Source: Promicromonospora soli (GTDB lineage Bacteria; Actinomycetota; Actinomycetes; Actinomycetales; Cellulomonadaceae). Taken from it: 64,000 nucleotides of DNA. Positions 1 through 10,100 of this stretch are shown piece by piece. Where the stretch lies: the NCBI RefSeq assembly GCF_014653785.1, contig NZ_BNAS01000004.1, positions 128,986-192,985 on the forward strand, read 5' to 3'. The notes under the pieces were generated by a model. That model saw only the letters and a list, made by a program, of their open reading frames with translations. It was not told the origin of the DNA and did no database searches. Position numbers and translations under genes: made by a program. Every line of letters starts with the position of its first letter. Position 1 is the stretch's first letter.

Positions 1-954
1 GAACTTCTCCGAACGGTAGGAGCGGCGCATCGCGCGCAGGATCCGGTCGGAGCCGGACTGCAGCGGCATGTGCAGCTGCGGCATCACGTTCGAGGTCTCG
101 GCCATGGCGGCGATGACGTCGTCCGTGAACGCGGCCGGGTGCGGGGACGTGAACCGCACCCGCTCCAGGCCCTCGATCCGGCCGCACGCGCGCAGCAGCT
201 TGGCGAACGCGCCCCGGTCGCCGAACTCGACGCCGTAGCTGTTCACGTTCTGCCCCAGCAGAGTCACCTCGATCGCGCCCGCGGCCACGAGCGCCTCCAC
301 CTCGGCGAGGATCTCGCCCGGACGGCGGTCACGCTCCTTGCCCCGCAGGTGCGGCACTATGCAGAACGTGCAGGTGTTGTTGCAGCCCACCGAGATGCTG
401 ACCCAGCCGGCGTAGACGGACTCGCGCCTGGTCGGCAGCGTGGACGGGAAGACCTGCAGGGACTCGGCGATCTCCACCTGCGCCGCCTCGTTGTGCCGGG
501 CGCGCTCCAGCAGCACCGGCAGTGCGTCGAGGTTGTGCGTGCCGAACACGACGTCGACCCACGGCGCCTTCGCCACGATGTCGCCGCGGTCCTTCTGGGC
601 CAGGCATCCGCCCACGGCGATCTGCATGCCCGGACGCGCCGCCTTGATGCTCGCGAGCTGGCCCAGGTTCCCGTACAGCTTGGTGGCGGCGTTCTCGCGC
701 ACGGCGCACGTGTTGATCACGACGACGTCGGCCGCGTTCGCCGCCTCGTCCTGGCTGGACGCACGCGTGTAGCCGGCTTGTTCGAGCATGCCGGCCATGT
801 GCTCCGAGTCGTGCACGTTCATCTGACACCCGAGGGTGCGCACCAGGTAGGTGCGCGGCGGCTGCTCGGACGCGTCATCGCGGACGGCGCTGTCGGTCCC
901 GGGGTCGGTCGCAGCGGCGTCGAGCATGGCTGTGGGGAGGGTGGTCGTGGACAT
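1..954 (-). CDS. miaB: tRNA-2-methylthio-N6-dimethylallyladenosine synthase MiaB, 3' end cut by window edge
   Basis: Radical-SAM enzyme that adds a methylthio group to isopentenyl-adenosine 37 of tRNAs reading UNN codons. Only the first 318 codons are in the window; the 3' end lies off the left edge. The N-terminal cluster-binding segment has TLGCQMN near residue 37. The radical-SAM triad is C191-x3-C195-x2-C198 in the context [10 protein letters not shown]. The ATG at 954-952 has no Shine-Dalgarno sequence but sits 7 nt after a TAAAAT box, so a leaderless start is likely. It is transcribed divergently from the glutamate transporter genes, a neighbourhood also seen in Streptomyces. The family is certain; only the C-terminal TRAM part is unseen. 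Confidence 0.95.
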   Translation of the reverse strand, partial: MSTTTLPTAMLDAAATDPGTDSAVRDDASEQPPRTYLVRTLGCQMNVHDSEHMAGMLEQAGYTRASSQDEAANAADVVVINTCAVRENAATKLYGNLGQLASIKAARPGMQIAVGGCLAQKDRGDIVAKAPWVDVVFGTHNLDALPVLLERARHNEAAQVEIAESLQVFPSTLPTRRESVYAGWVSISVGCNNTCTFCIVPHLRGKERDRRPGEILAEVEALVAAGAIEVTLLGQNVNSYGVEFGDRGAFAKLLRACGRIEGLERVRFTSPHPAAFTDDVIAAMAETSNVMPQLHMPLQSGSDRILRAMRRSYRSEKF

Positions 955-961
955 CCCGTCG

Positions 962-967
962 ATTTTA
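962..967 (-). promoter_or_regulatory. -10 box of miaB (probable leaderless promoter)
   Basis: TAAAAT on the minus strand ends 7 nt before the miaB ATG. The -35 is weak (TTCAGC-like, about 18 nt upstream). Expected transcription start is at or next to the start codon. Confidence 0.5.
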
Positions 968-1056
968 CGACCCCTGTCGAGTCGCGCTGAACAGGGTCGT
1001 TCTCTCGCATAGCGGGCATCTGTTACCGAAACGTTGTGCTGTGATGACCGGTCGAC

Positions 1057-1086
1057 TTGGCCGTTGAAACATCGGATCGTTAGGTT
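1057..1086 (+). promoter_or_regulatory. Promoter of the glutamate transporter operon (probable leaderless)
   Basis: TTGGCC at 1057-1062, an 18-nt spacer and TAGGTT at 1081-1086. The ATG follows 6 nt later, placing the transcription start at the initiation codon. The spacer contains CGTTGAAACATCGG, also found in the promoter near 52.73 kb. Confidence 0.5.
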
Positions 1087-1092
1087 CAAGGG

Positions 1093-1908
1093 ATGGACCA
1101 GAGCACCTCGGCCGCCGGCCAACCGACGGCCGACGAGATCACGGACGCTCCGACGTCGGATCGCGCCCTCGGGGCGCCCCTCGTGGAGCTGAAGCGTGTA
1201 AACAAGCACTTCGGCGCGCTGCACGTCTTGCAGAACATCGACCTCACCGTCCGCAAGGGCGAGGTGCTGGTCGTGATCGGCCCGTCCGGCTCCGGCAAGT
1301 CCACGCTGTGCCGGGCGATCAACCGCCTCGAGACCATCGACGACGGCACCATCGCCATCGACGGCAAGGAGCTGCCCGAAGAGGGCAAGGCCCTCGCGAA
1401 GCTGCGGGCCGAGGTCGGCATGGTCTTCCAGTCGTTCAACCTGTTCGCGCACAAGACCGTGCTCGACAACGTGACGCTCGGACCGCGCAAGGTCCGCGGG
1501 ATGAGCAAGAAGGCCGCCGAGGAGCATGCCCGCAAGCTGCTCGACCGCGTGGGTGTCGGCAACCAGGCGGGCAAGATGCCCGCACAGCTGTCGGGCGGCC
1601 AGCAGCAGCGCGTGGCGATCGCACGTGCCCTCGCGATGCAGCCCAAGGTCATGCTCTTCGACGAGCCGACGTCGGCGCTCGACCCCGAGATGATCAACGA
1701 GGTCCTCGACGCCATGGTGGCGCTCGCCCAGGAGGGCATGACCATGATCGTCGTCACGCACGAGATGGGCTTCGCCCGCAAGGCCGCGAACCGCGTGGTC
1801 TTCATGGCGGACGGCCAGATCGTCGAAGAAGCTCCGCCCGAGGAGTTCTTCACGGCGCCCAAGAGCGAGCGGGCGCGCGACTTCCTCTCCAAGATCCTGA
1901 CTCACTGA
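1093..1908 (+). CDS. gluA: Glutamate/polar amino acid ABC transporter ATP-binding protein (GluA type)
   Basis: Cytoplasmic ATPase that powers uptake of glutamate or a related polar amino acid. It has 271 residues: Walker [10 protein letters not shown] at 63-71, signature LSGGQQQR, Walker B followed by [10 protein letters not shown], and a TxEMGFA switch region typical of the GlnQ/GluA (PAAT) family. The roughly 30 residues before the conserved [11 protein letters not shown] are an unconserved extension, but the leaderless promoter supports this start. It is first in a four-gene operon with a binding lipoprotein and two permeases. Family assignment is firm; glutamate as substrate rests on gene order shared with gluABCD of Corynebacterium and Streptomyces. 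Confidence 0.93.
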   Translation: MDQSTSAAGQPTADEITDAPTSDRALGAPLVELKRVNKHFGALHVLQNIDLTVRKGEVLVVIGPSGSGKSTLCRAINRLETIDDGTIAIDGKELPEEGKALAKLRAEVGMVFQSFNLFAHKTVLDNVTLGPRKVRGMSKKAAEEHARKLLDRVGVGNQAGKMPAQLSGGQQQRVAIARALAMQPKVMLFDEPTSALDPEMINEVLDAMVALAQEGMTMIVVTHEMGFARKAANRVVFMADGQIVEEAPPEEFFTAPKSERARDFLSKILTH

Positions 1909-1911
1909 TCA

Positions 1912-1940
1912 TTCACTGACTGATCTTTCACTGACTGATC
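1912..1940 (+). repeat. Short tandem repeat, period 15, between gluA and gluB
   Basis: TTCACTGACTGATC occurs at 1912-1925 and 1927-1940. A degenerate copy, CTCACTGATC, covers the end of gluA at 1901-1910. Probably a small slippage expansion in the spacer; no function assigned. Confidence 0.6.
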
Positions 1941-1988
1941 CCAGCCAAGGGGTTTCCGTACCGGGACCCGAACTACCGAAGGGGAATC

Positions 1989-2846
1989 ATGCGTAAGCAC
2001 ACCATGGGGCTGCTGGCGATTGCGGCGGCGTCTTCTCTCGTCCTGTCAGCTTGTGGCGGCGCCGAGCCCGGCGAGCCGACTGGCGACGACACTGCCGCCG
2101 CAGGCGGCGGCGAGACCATCCGCATCGGTATCAAGTACGACCAGCCTGGCCTGGGCCTGCAGGAAGGTGACACGTTCACTGGCTTCGACACCGATGTCGC
2201 CCGCTACGTGGCTGACAAGCTCGGCTACGCCGAGGACCAGATCGAATGGGTCGAGACCATCTCCGCCAACCGCGAGACGGCGCTGCAGAACGACGAAGTG
2301 GACATGATCTTCGCCACCTACTCGATCAACGACGAGCGCAAGGAGCTCATCGATTTCGCCGGCCCGTACTTCGTCGCCGGCCAGGACCTGCTGGTCTCGG
2401 TCGACAACACCGACATCACGGGCCCGGAGGACCTGGAGGGCAAGAACCTCTGCTCGGTCACCGGATCGACCTCGGCGGAGAACATCAAGGCCGAGTACGC
2501 CGAGGGCGTGCAGCTCGTGGAGCGCCCTGGCTACGCCGACTGCGCGACTGCCCTCGCCTCCGGCGCGGTCGACGCCGTCACCACTGACGACATCATCCTC
2601 GCCGGCCTGGCCGCGGCCGAGGAGAACGCCGGCAAGTTCAAGGTCGTCGGCAACCCGTTCTCCGAGGAGCGCTACGGCGTGGGGCTGCCCGACGGCAGCA
2701 CGGACACCTGCGAGGAGGTCAACGCCGCGATCACCGAGATGATCGAGGACGGGACCTGGGAGGAGCTGGTGACCGCTAACACCGAGGGCACCGGCTACGT
2801 CCCGAACGACGAGCTGAACCCGCCGACGCCGGACGAGTGCGAGTGA
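1989..2846 (+). CDS. gluB: Glutamate-binding lipoprotein of the ABC transporter (GluB type)
   Basis: Extracytoplasmic solute-binding protein, family 3 (SBP_bac_3), anchored by a lipidated cysteine. It has 285 residues: a signal peptide with lipobox LSAC at 19-22, a Gly/Glu-rich linker, then the mature fold beginning IRIGIKYDQPG. Family features include GFDTDVARYVADKLG and SVDNTDI, and the ligand-lobe segment CSVTGSTSAENI. The ATG follows the clear ribosome binding site GAAGGGG. A strong hairpin just downstream (2872-2926) probably raises its expression relative to the permeases. Substrate is inferred from operon context. Confidence 0.92.
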   Translation: MRKHTMGLLAIAAASSLVLSACGGAEPGEPTGDDTAAAGGGETIRIGIKYDQPGLGLQEGDTFTGFDTDVARYVADKLGYAEDQIEWVETISANRETALQNDEVDMIFATYSINDERKELIDFAGPYFVAGQDLLVSVDNTDITGPEDLEGKNLCSVTGSTSAENIKAEYAEGVQLVERPGYADCATALASGAVDAVTTDDIILAGLAAAEENAGKFKVVGNPFSEERYGVGLPDGSTDTCEEVNAAITEMIEDGTWEELVTANTEGTGYVPNDELNPPTPDECE

Positions 2847-2871
2847 CCTTCCTGACCGACGTCTGACCACC

Positions 2872-2926
2872 GTGCCCGACGCCGGACCATCCGCCCCCGG
2901 GCGGCCGCCGGTCCCGCGTCGGGCAC
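2872..2926 (+). terminator. Hairpin after the binding-protein gene (attenuator or mRNA stabiliser)
   Basis: Arms 2872-2888 and 2910-2926 pair over 16 of 17 positions (one C-C mismatch) around a GC-rich 21-nt loop. No U-tract follows. It sits between gluB and gluC, where binding-protein operons often carry a partial terminator or 3' stabilising stem so that the binding protein is made in excess. Confidence 0.6.
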
Positions 2927-2983
2927 GCCGGGCGTCGTCGGCCCTGCCGCAACGCCCCTGACCATCCCTCCTGAAAGGTGACC

Positions 2984-3673
2984 GTGGACGACCTCCTCGC
3001 CGGGTTCGCCGAGCTCTTCGCGCAGTACGACGTGCTGGCCGCGTTCTGGGTCAACATCCAGCTCACGTTCTGGGCCGCAATTCTGTCCCTGGTCCTCGGC
3101 ACCGTTCTCGCGCTGATGCGCATCTCACCCATCGCGTCGCTCCAGTGGGCCGGTACCGCCTACGTGACCATCTTCCGCAACACGCCGCTGACGATCATCC
3201 TCACGTTCACGTACCTGGTGGTGTTCGCGCAGCTCGGGATCGCTCTCTCGGACGACCTCAACGCCACGTTCTTCTGGTACGCGGTGATCGGCCTGGCCGT
3301 CTACCACGCGGCGTTCGTCTGCGAGGCCATCCGCTCCGGCGTGAACACCGTGCCGGTGGGCCAGGCCGAGGCCGCGCGTGCGATCGGCCTCTCGTTCCTG
3401 CCCGCGGCGAGCATGGTCATCCTCCCGCAGGCGTTCCGCGGCGCCATCGCGCCGCTCGGCAACACGCTCATCGCGCTGCTGAAGAACTCGACCGTCGCAG
3501 TCGCCGCCTCGGTCGCGAACGAGACGTCGTCGCTGATGAGGACCATGATCGAGTTCCGGCCGGACCTCATGGTCGCGATCTTCCTGCTGTTCGCGATCGG
3601 CTACGTCATCCTGGTGATCCCGATCGGCCTGACCACTACCTGGCTGTCCACCAAGCTGGCGGTGAAGCGATGA
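2984..3673 (+). CDS. gluC: Glutamate ABC transporter permease (GluC type)
   Basis: Inner-membrane subunit of the polar amino acid importer, about 229 residues, with roughly five membrane segments. It carries the EAA loop (QAEAARAIGLSF...LPQAFR) that contacts the ATPase. I chose GTG 2984 (VDDLLAGF) because GAAAGG at 2973-2978 is correctly spaced for it. An in-frame GTG at 2978 would overlap that ribosome binding site. The stop overlaps the next permease (ATGA), indicating translational coupling. Family is certain; substrate is inferred from the operon. Confidence 0.9.
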   Translation: MDDLLAGFAELFAQYDVLAAFWVNIQLTFWAAILSLVLGTVLALMRISPIASLQWAGTAYVTIFRNTPLTIILTFTYLVVFAQLGIALSDDLNATFFWYAVIGLAVYHAAFVCEAIRSGVNTVPVGQAEAARAIGLSFLPAASMVILPQAFRGAIAPLGNTLIALLKNSTVAVAASVANETSSLMRTMIEFRPDLMVAIFLLFAIGYVILVIPIGLTTTWLSTKLAVKR

Positions 3674-4581
3674 CCGCGTCCGTCCTCTTCGACACTTCCG
3701 GTCCGCGCGCCCGCGCACGGGCACGGGTCGGCAACATTGTCTCAGCACTGGCGGTGCTCGCCGGGCTCTGCTGGGTGGCCTACGTGCTGTACACCAAGGG
3801 TCAGTTCGCACCGTCGCTCTGGCAGAACGCCGTATCCGCCGAGGCGTGGCAGTTCTACTACCTGCCGGGCCTGCAGAACACGCTGCGGTCGGCGCTGTTC
3901 GCCACGGTGGGGGCGGTCGTCTTCGGCATCGTCTTCGGCGTTGGACGGCTGTCGCAGATCCGTGCGGTCCGGTGGTTCTCGGGCGTCATCGTGGAGTTCT
4001 TCCGCGCGGTGCCCGTGCTGCTGATGATGATCTTCTTCTACATGTTCTTCTCGGCGCAGGCCCAGTGGATCGCCGACCGGCCGTTCGCAGCGGTGGTGGT
4101 GGCTCTGGTCCTGTACAACGGCTCCGTCATCGCGGAGCTGGTCCGGGCCGGCGTCGGAAACCTACCGAAGGGGCAGGGCGAGGCGGGGCTCTCGATCGGC
4201 CTGACGCCCGGACAGACGCTCCGCTCGGTCCAGCTTCCGCAGGCTCTCGTCGCCATGCTCCCCGCGATGGTGTCACAGCTCGTGGTGGTGCTCAAGGACT
4301 CGGCGCTCGGCCAGATCATCCTTTACCCCGAGCTGCTCCGGTCCGCCCAGATCCTCTCGTCCAAGGAGCAGAACCCGCTGCAGGCGCTGGTCGTCGTGGC
4401 GATCGTGTTCATCGTGATCAACTGGCTGCTCACCGTTCTGGCGCACCGGCTCGCGAGGCTGCTGTCCAGCCGGACGGCGGGGGCCACGATCGAGGGCACA
4501 GGCATCGGGAACCCGGCGGCCGTGGCCGGTGGACCGATTGGCGGGGGCCCTGGCCCAGGCTCGGGCATCGGCGGCGGCTGA
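3670..4581 (+). CDS. gluD: Glutamate ABC transporter permease (GluD type)
   Basis: Second permease of the importer, 303 residues, starting at the ATG that overlaps the gluC stop. It has an N-terminal cytoplasmic lead (TSGPRARARARVG), several hydrophobic spans and the EAA motif QGEAGLSIGLT...QLPQALVAMLP. The C-terminus is a Gly/Pro-rich tail (about 25 residues ending GPGPGSGIGGG) unlike the conserved core and probably disordered. It is the last gene of the operon and is followed by an 18-bp-stem hairpin. Confidence 0.91.
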   Translation: MTASVLFDTSGPRARARARVGNIVSALAVLAGLCWVAYVLYTKGQFAPSLWQNAVSAEAWQFYYLPGLQNTLRSALFATVGAVVFGIVFGVGRLSQIRAVRWFSGVIVEFFRAVPVLLMMIFFYMFFSAQAQWIADRPFAAVVVALVLYNGSVIAELVRAGVGNLPKGQGEAGLSIGLTPGQTLRSVQLPQALVAMLPAMVSQLVVVLKDSALGQIILYPELLRSAQILSSKEQNPLQALVVVAIVFIVINWLLTVLAHRLARLLSSRTAGATIEGTGIGNPAAVAGGPIGGGPGPGSGIGGG

Positions 4582-4625
4582 CGCGAGGCGTGGGCGTCGC
4601 TCGATGCCCTGCCCTCGGCGGATGT

Positions 4626-4665
4626 GCCAGAGGCGCTCCAGCAAGTGTGCTGGAGCGCCTCTGGC
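4626..4665. terminator. Perfect 18-bp hairpin between convergent gluD and recX
   Basis: Arms 4626-4643 and 4648-4665 are perfect inverted repeats (GCCAGAGGCGCTCC...) around the tetraloop AGTG. There is no U-tract on either side, as is common in high-GC actinobacteria. The symmetric stem between converging genes suggests bidirectional termination. Confidence 0.7.
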
Positions 4666-4726
4666 GTGTCTCTGGCGTGTCGCGCCCGATGCGGTTGCGG
4701 CGCGTCCGATGCGGTTGCGTGCCGGC

Positions 4727-5395
4727 TCAGTCGATCTCGACGCCCATCAGGTCGTCCGTCTCCTCGCCCTCCGCGGCGAGCGCGTCACGGACCAGCTCGA
4801 ACGCCAGGCCGGGCGCGTAACCCTTCCGGGCCAGCGAGCCGACGGCGCGGCGCACCCGCACCTGCCGTTCGAGACCGCGCGTGCGGGTGATGAGCTTGGC
4901 GGCCAGCTTCGCGCCCGCTACCCGCTCGTCGTCCGGGTCGAGCTGGTCCAGCGCCTCGGTGGCCGTGTCCTCGTTGATGCCCCGCCTGCGCAGTTCCGCG
5001 GCGATGCCGCGGCGGGCAAGCCCCCGCTCGGCGTGCCGGGTGCGGACGATGGTCTCTGCGTACGTCGCGTCGTCCACCAGGCCCACCTCGTCGAACCGGT
5101 CGAGCACCTGCACGACGACGTCCTCCGGGTACCCCTTACGGGCCAGCGACTGCTCGAGCTCGCGGCGGGACCGCTGAGCGGCCGTCAGGATCCGGAGGAC
5201 TGCCTCACGGGCCTTCTCGACGGCGTCGTCCCGGCTGATCTCGCCGGCCTCCAGGCGCTCCGCGACGGTTCGCCGTGGCTCTCGGTCGGCGCTGCCGCGA
5301 CGGCCGCGACCGCCCGTCCGGCCGCCCTCCTGGGTGGCCGGACGGCCCCGACGCTTCCCCACGCCGGGACCATCCGCTGGATCACCGTACTGCAC
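4727..5395 (-). CDS. recX: Regulatory protein RecX
   Basis: RecX binds RecA filaments and restrains recombinase activity. The chosen GTG at 5395 lies one base after the recA stop, giving 222 residues. The first 60 are basic and low complexity (GKRRGRPATQEGG). The RecX three-helix repeats start near AEISRD/AVEKAREAVLRILT, with the typical SRRELEQSLARKGY and VDDATYAETIVRTRH. It is cotranscribed with recA, the standard actinobacterial arrangement. The reading frame stays open further into recA, but that extension is out of frame with real coding and Arg/Pro-rich. Confidence 0.93.
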   Translation of the reverse strand: MQYGDPADGPGVGKRRGRPATQEGGRTGGRGRRGSADREPRRTVAERLEAGEISRDDAVEKAREAVLRILTAAQRSRRELEQSLARKGYPEDVVVQVLDRFDEVGLVDDATYAETIVRTRHAERGLARRGIAAELRRRGINEDTATEALDQLDPDDERVAGAKLAAKLITRTRGLERQVRVRRAVGSLARKGYAPGLAFELVRDALAAEGEETDDLMGVEID

Positions 5396-5396
5396 G

Positions 5397-6617
5397 TCAG
5401 AACGGTGCCTTCTCGGCGGCCGCCTCCGCCTTCTCAGCGGTCTTCGACACCGCCGGCTTGGTGGCTCTTGAACGTGCGGCGGTCGACTTGGTGGCCTTCG
5501 CCGTGGTGGTCGTCCGGGAGGATGAGCTCGCAGCCGCGACGGTGCCCGTGGCCGGTCCGGTCTCGGTGGTGGTCGTGGCGGCAGCAGCACCCGTGCCCTG
5601 GTCCGCCGGGGCGTCGACCTTCGGTCCCACGCCCAGCTTCTCCTTGACGCGCTTCTCGATGTCGTTGGCGAGGTCGGGGTTGTCGCGCAGGAAGGCCCGC
5701 GCGTTCTCCTTGCCCTGGCCGAGCTGGTCACCCTCGTAGGTGAACCACGAACCGGACTTGCGCACGAAGCCGTGCTCCACGCCCATGTCGATGAGGCCGC
5801 CCTCGCGGGAGATGCCGTGGCCGTACAGGATGTCGAACTCCGCCTGCTTGAACGGCGGGGCCATCTTGTTCTTGACGACCTTCACCCGGGTGCGGTTGCC
5901 GACCGCGTCAGTACCCTCCTTGAGGGTCTCGATGCGGCGGATGTCGAGCCGGACCGATGCGTAGAACTTCAGCGCCTTGCCACCGGTGGTGGTCTCGGGC
6001 GAGCCGAAGAACACGCCGATCTTCTCGCGCAGCTGGTTGATGAAGATGGCCGTCGTCCCGGACGAGCTGAGCGCACCCGTGATCTTGCGCAGGGCCTGCG
6101 ACATGAGGCGGGCCTGCAGACCAACGTGGCTGTCACCCATCTCGCCCTCGATCTCGGCCTTGGGTGTCAGTGCGGCGACGGAGTCGATCACGATGATGTC
6201 GAGCGCGCCGGAGCGGATCAGCATGTCCGTGATCTCCAGGGCCTGCTCGCCGGTGTCCGGCTGCGAGACCAGGAGCGCGTCGGTGTCGACGCCGAGCTTC
6301 TTGGCGTAGTCCGGGTCCAGCGCGTGCTCGGCGTCGATGAACGCCGCGATGCCACCCTGGCGCTGCGCGCTGGCCACCGCGTGCAGCGCGATGGTCGTCT
6401 TGCCCGAGGACTCCGGACCGTAGATCTCGACGACGCGGCCGCGGGGCAGGCCGCCGATACCGAGCGCCACGTCGAGGGCGATGGAGCCGGTCGGGATCAC
6501 CTCGATGGGCGCCCGGATCTCGTCGCCGAGGCGCATGACCGAGCCCTTGCCAAAGCTGCGGTCGATCTGAGCGAGGGCCGCTTCGAGGGCCTTGTCGCGA
6601 TCTGCTGGTGCGGGCAT
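5397..6617 (-). CDS. recA: Recombinase RecA
   Basis: Central strand-exchange ATPase and co-protease that triggers LexA self-cleavage. It has 406 residues with Walker [10 protein letters not shown] at 67-75, the MAW motif [18 protein letters not shown] and the L2 region [22 protein letters not shown]. After about residue 345 there is a long Ala/Thr-rich tail ([20 protein letters not shown]) common in actinobacterial RecA and absent from Escherichia coli. I chose ATG 6617 because GAAGG lies 8 nt upstream; an in-frame GTG at 6626 (MLHMPAP) is an alternative. No intein is present, unlike Mycobacterium tuberculosis RecA. A LexA-type box lies in its promoter. Confidence 0.98.
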   Translation of the reverse strand: MPAPADRDKALEAALAQIDRSFGKGSVMRLGDEIRAPIEVIPTGSIALDVALGIGGLPRGRVVEIYGPESSGKTTIALHAVASAQRQGGIAAFIDAEHALDPDYAKKLGVDTDALLVSQPDTGEQALEITDMLIRSGALDIIVIDSVAALTPKAEIEGEMGDSHVGLQARLMSQALRKITGALSSSGTTAIFINQLREKIGVFFGSPETTTGGKALKFYASVRLDIRRIETLKEGTDAVGNRTRVKVVKNKMAPPFKQAEFDILYGHGISREGGLIDMGVEHGFVRKSGSWFTYEGDQLGQGKENARAFLRDNPDLANDIEKRVKEKLGVGPKVDAPADQGTGAAAATTTTETGPATGTVAAASSSSRTTTTAKATKSTAARSRATKPAVSKTAEKAEAAAEKAPF

Positions 6618-6765
6618 GTGCAACACCTTCGGTTTCGGGGCGCTCTGTGTGCGCCGGCGTGGATGGCTCTGTACGTCGTGACGACCGTACGCGGAGCCAC
6701 TGACACGAACGCCTTCTCCGGCCGCCGCCTGTGGACGACGTTCCGAAATCCGTGCCTGTGGTCAA

Positions 6766-6793
6766 AGTCTAGCCGAACGCCTGTTCGAGGCAA
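6766..6793 (-). promoter_or_regulatory. recA promoter with an SOS (LexA) box between -35 and -10
   Basis: CCGAACGCCTGTTCGA at 6773-6788 matches the Gram-positive LexA consensus TCGAAC-N4-GTTCGA in 11 of 12 defined positions. Read on the minus strand it lies between TTGCCT (6793-6788) and TAGACT (6771-6766), so bound LexA would block RNA polymerase. The recA ATG is about 150 nt downstream. Confidence 0.75.
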
Positions 6794-6865
6794 GGCGGGA
6801 CACACCGGTGTGTCGTGGGACATCTCACCGGGCTCGGCGGATCCGCTCGCCGGCTCGGGTTCCGC

Positions 6866-7102
6866 TTACCGGCGGGGCGGCGGAGCCTGCCGGTGCTTGT
6901 CCTTGCCCCACCGCTCGGTGTCGGGCACGTCGAGCGCATCGCACAGCGCGTGCCACACGTCGCGCGGCTCGTCGCCGTCGTCCAGGGCGACCGCCGGGGT
7001 GCGGCCGTCGAGCGCGGGCAGCATCTGCTCCCGCGCGAGAGCACGCCCGTATGCGGGACCGAAGACCTCGTCGATCAGCTGCCAGAAATCCCGTTCGCGC
7101 AC
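6866..7102 (-). CDS. DUF3046 family protein
   Basis: Small acidic cytoplasmic protein of 78 residues. It matches the DUF3046 family, which is habitually encoded just upstream of recA in actinobacteria (Rv2738c position). Visible family features are RERDFWQLIDEVFG, the central LDGRTPAVALDDGDEPRDVWHALC (the D-x-P-x-VW region) and a short basic tail. The GTG start is preceded by TAGGGT six bases upstream and no ribosome binding site. Function is unknown; the recA association is positional only. Confidence 0.9.
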   Translation of the reverse strand: MRERDFWQLIDEVFGPAYGRALAREQMLPALDGRTPAVALDDGDEPRDVWHALCDALDVPDTERWGKDKHRQAPPPRR

Positions 7103-7108
7103 TGGTCA

Positions 7109-7114
7109 ACCCTA
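7109..7114 (-). promoter_or_regulatory. -10 box of the DUF3046 gene (leaderless)
   Basis: TAGGGT on the minus strand, followed by six bases and then the GTG start codon. No recognisable -35. Confidence 0.4.
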
Positions 7115-7179
7115 CGTCCCCCGACGCTGGTCCTGAGCGCGTCCCGGTTCGTGTCAGTGGTCGGGGACAGAATGGGTCC

Positions 7180-10100
7180 ATGCCAACGCCCGACGGCTCG
7201 CTCTCCCGGTTCGGACCCGCCACCCGCACGTGGTTCACCGGAGCGTTCGCCCAGCCCACCGCCGCCCAGGCCGGTGCGTGGGACGCCGTCGCGCGCGACC
7301 AGCACGCACTCGTGGTGGCGCCGACCGGGTCGGGCAAGACGCTCGCGGCGTTCCTCTGGTCGATCGACCGGATCATGTCGGCTCCCCCGCCCAAGGAGCG
7401 GGCAAGCCGCTGCCGTGTCCTGTACGTGTCGCCGCTCAAAGCCCTGGCCGCGGACGTCCAGCGCAACCTGCGCTCCCCGCTGACGGGCATCCGGCAGGCC
7501 GCGGCCAGGGACGGCATCGAGGTCCCGGACGTCACCGTCGGCATGCGCACGGGTGACACGCCCGCCAACGAGCGGCGCTCGTTCGCCACCCGCCCGCCGG
7601 ACATCCTCGTCACCACGCCGGAGTCGCTCTACCTCATCCTCACCTCGTCGGCCCGCGCCGGGCTCGCAGGCGTGGAGACCGTGGTGCTCGACGAGATCCA
7701 TGCCGTCGCGGGCACCAAGCGCGGCGCACACCTCGCCCTCAGCCTGGAGCGGCTCGACGCCCTGCTCGACCGGCCGGCGCAGCGCATCGGCCTGTCCGCA
7801 ACGGTGCGCCCGGTCGAGGCCGTGGCCCGGTTCCTCGGCGGCGGGCGCAACGGCGCCTCGGCGCGCGAGGTCGCCGTCGTGCAGCCGCCGTCGCACAAGG
7901 AGTGGGCCATCGACGTCGTCGTGCCCGTCCCGGACCTCGCTGACCTCGACAGCGCGCCCACCCCCGACCTGTCCGACGCCGACTCGTCCGCGCCGGACGG
8001 CCAGGAGATCGACCTGTCGGGCGAGGCCACACGCCCGCTGCGCCGGGCATCGGTCTGGCCGCACGTCGAGGAGCGCGTGGTCGACCTCGTGGCCGACCAC
8101 ACCTCCACCATCGTCTTCACGAACAACCGGCGGGGGGCGGAGCGGCTGACCGCCCGCATGAACGAGGTCTGGGCGCAGCGTCAGGGGCTGGACATCGCCG
8201 ACCCGGCAGGCACCTGGGCCGCACTGGTGCCGGGCCAGTCGGGCACCGCCGCCGGCATCCCCCGGCCCGTGCCCGGGGAACGCGGCATGCCCGAGGCCGT
8301 CCCGGGCCAGGGTGAGACAGTCCTGGCGCGCGCCCACCATGGGTCGATGAGCCGCGCGGAGCGCACCCGCACCGAGACGGAGCTGAAGGAGGGCCGGCTG
8401 CCCGCCGTGGTCGCCACGTCCTCCCTGGAGCTGGGCATCGACATGGGTGCGGTAGACCTCGTTGTCCAGGTCGGGGCTCCGCCGTCGGTCGCGAGCGGGC
8501 TGCAGCGCATCGGCCGCGCGGGGCACCAGGTGGGCGCGGTGTCCAAGGGCGTCGTCTTCCCGCTGTTCCGGGGCGACCTCGTGCCGGCGACCGTCATCGC
8601 GCAGCGCATGCGTACGGGCGCGATCGAGCACATGCACGTCCCCACCAACCCGCTCGACGTCCTGGCGCAGCAGGTGGTGGCCGCGCTCGCCATGGACGAC
8701 TGGAACGAGGCCGACCTGCTCGCCCTGGTCCGCCGTGCCGCGCCGTTCGCACACCTCGGCGACGCCACGTGGCGTGCGGTGCTCGACATGCTCGCGGGCC
8801 GCTACCCCAGCGAGGACTTCGCCGAGCTCCGCGCCCGCATCATCTGGGACCGCGCCACAGGCATGCTGCACGGCCGGCCCGGCGCGCTGCGGCTGGCCGC
8901 CACGAGCGGCGGCACCATCCCGGACAAGGGGGCCTACGGCGTATTCCTCGCCACGGAGACGCCTGACGGCGGTACAACGCTCACCGACAGCGTGACGGGG
9001 AGCGGCGGCACCAACCGCAACCGCGGCGGCAAGCGGGTCGGCGAGCTCGACGAGGAGATGGTCTACGAGTCCCGTGTCGGCGACACGTTCACGCTGGGGT
9101 CGAGCACGTGGCGCATCGAGGAGATCACCACCGACCGCGTGCTGGTCACCCCGGCGCCCGGCCTGCCCGGACGCCTGCCCTTCTGGAAGGGTGACGCCCC
9201 GGGCCGCCCGGCCGAGCTCGGGCGCGCGGTCGGCGCGTTCGTCCGCGAGGCCGACGCCGCCCTGGCCGCCGACCCCAGCGCCGGGCGCAAGCACCTGCGC
9301 GAGGCCGGTCTCGACGACTGGGCCGCGGACAACCTCGCCGCGTACCTCACCGAGCAGCGGCTGGGCACGGGCCGTGTGCCCGACGACCGCACGGTGGTGG
9401 TGGAACGGTTCCGGGACGAGCTCGGCGACTGGCGCGTGGTGATCCACTCGCCGCTCGGCGCGCGCGTGCACGCGCCGTGGGCGCTCGTGATCGCCGCCCG
9501 GCTGCGGGCGCGGTTCGGCCTGGACGTGGCCGCCATGCACTCGGACGACGGGATAGTGCTGCGGCTGCCGGACTCCAGCGGCGGCTGGGAGGGCGACCCG
9601 TGGGACGTGAGCGCCGCCCCGTCCGCGGACGGCTTCGGCAGCGACGGCGAGCCGGCGCACGCGCAGCACACATCCGGGCGGGTCACCCTCGAGGACCTGC
9701 TCCTGGACCCGGACGAGGTGCTCGGTGCCGTGCGGGACGAGCTGGGCTCGTCGGTGATGTTCGCCGCGCGGTTCCGCGAGGCAGCGGCTCGCGCCCTCCT
9801 GCTGCCCCGGCGTCGGCCGGACAAGCGGCAGCCGCTGTGGCAGCAGCGCCAGCGGTCCGCCCAGCTGCTGGAGGTGGCGAGCCAGTTCCCGGACTTCCCG
9901 ATAGTGCTGGAGGCGGCCCGCGAGTGCCTGCAGGACGACTTCGACGTCACCGCCCTGGCCGACCTCATGCGCGAGATCGCCGCGGGCGGCGTCCGGGTCG
10001 TGGAGGTCACGACGCCCACGCCGTCGCCGTTCGCGCAGTCGCTCCTGTTCGGCTACACGGCCCAGTTCCTGTACGACGGCGACGCGCCCCTGGCCGAACG

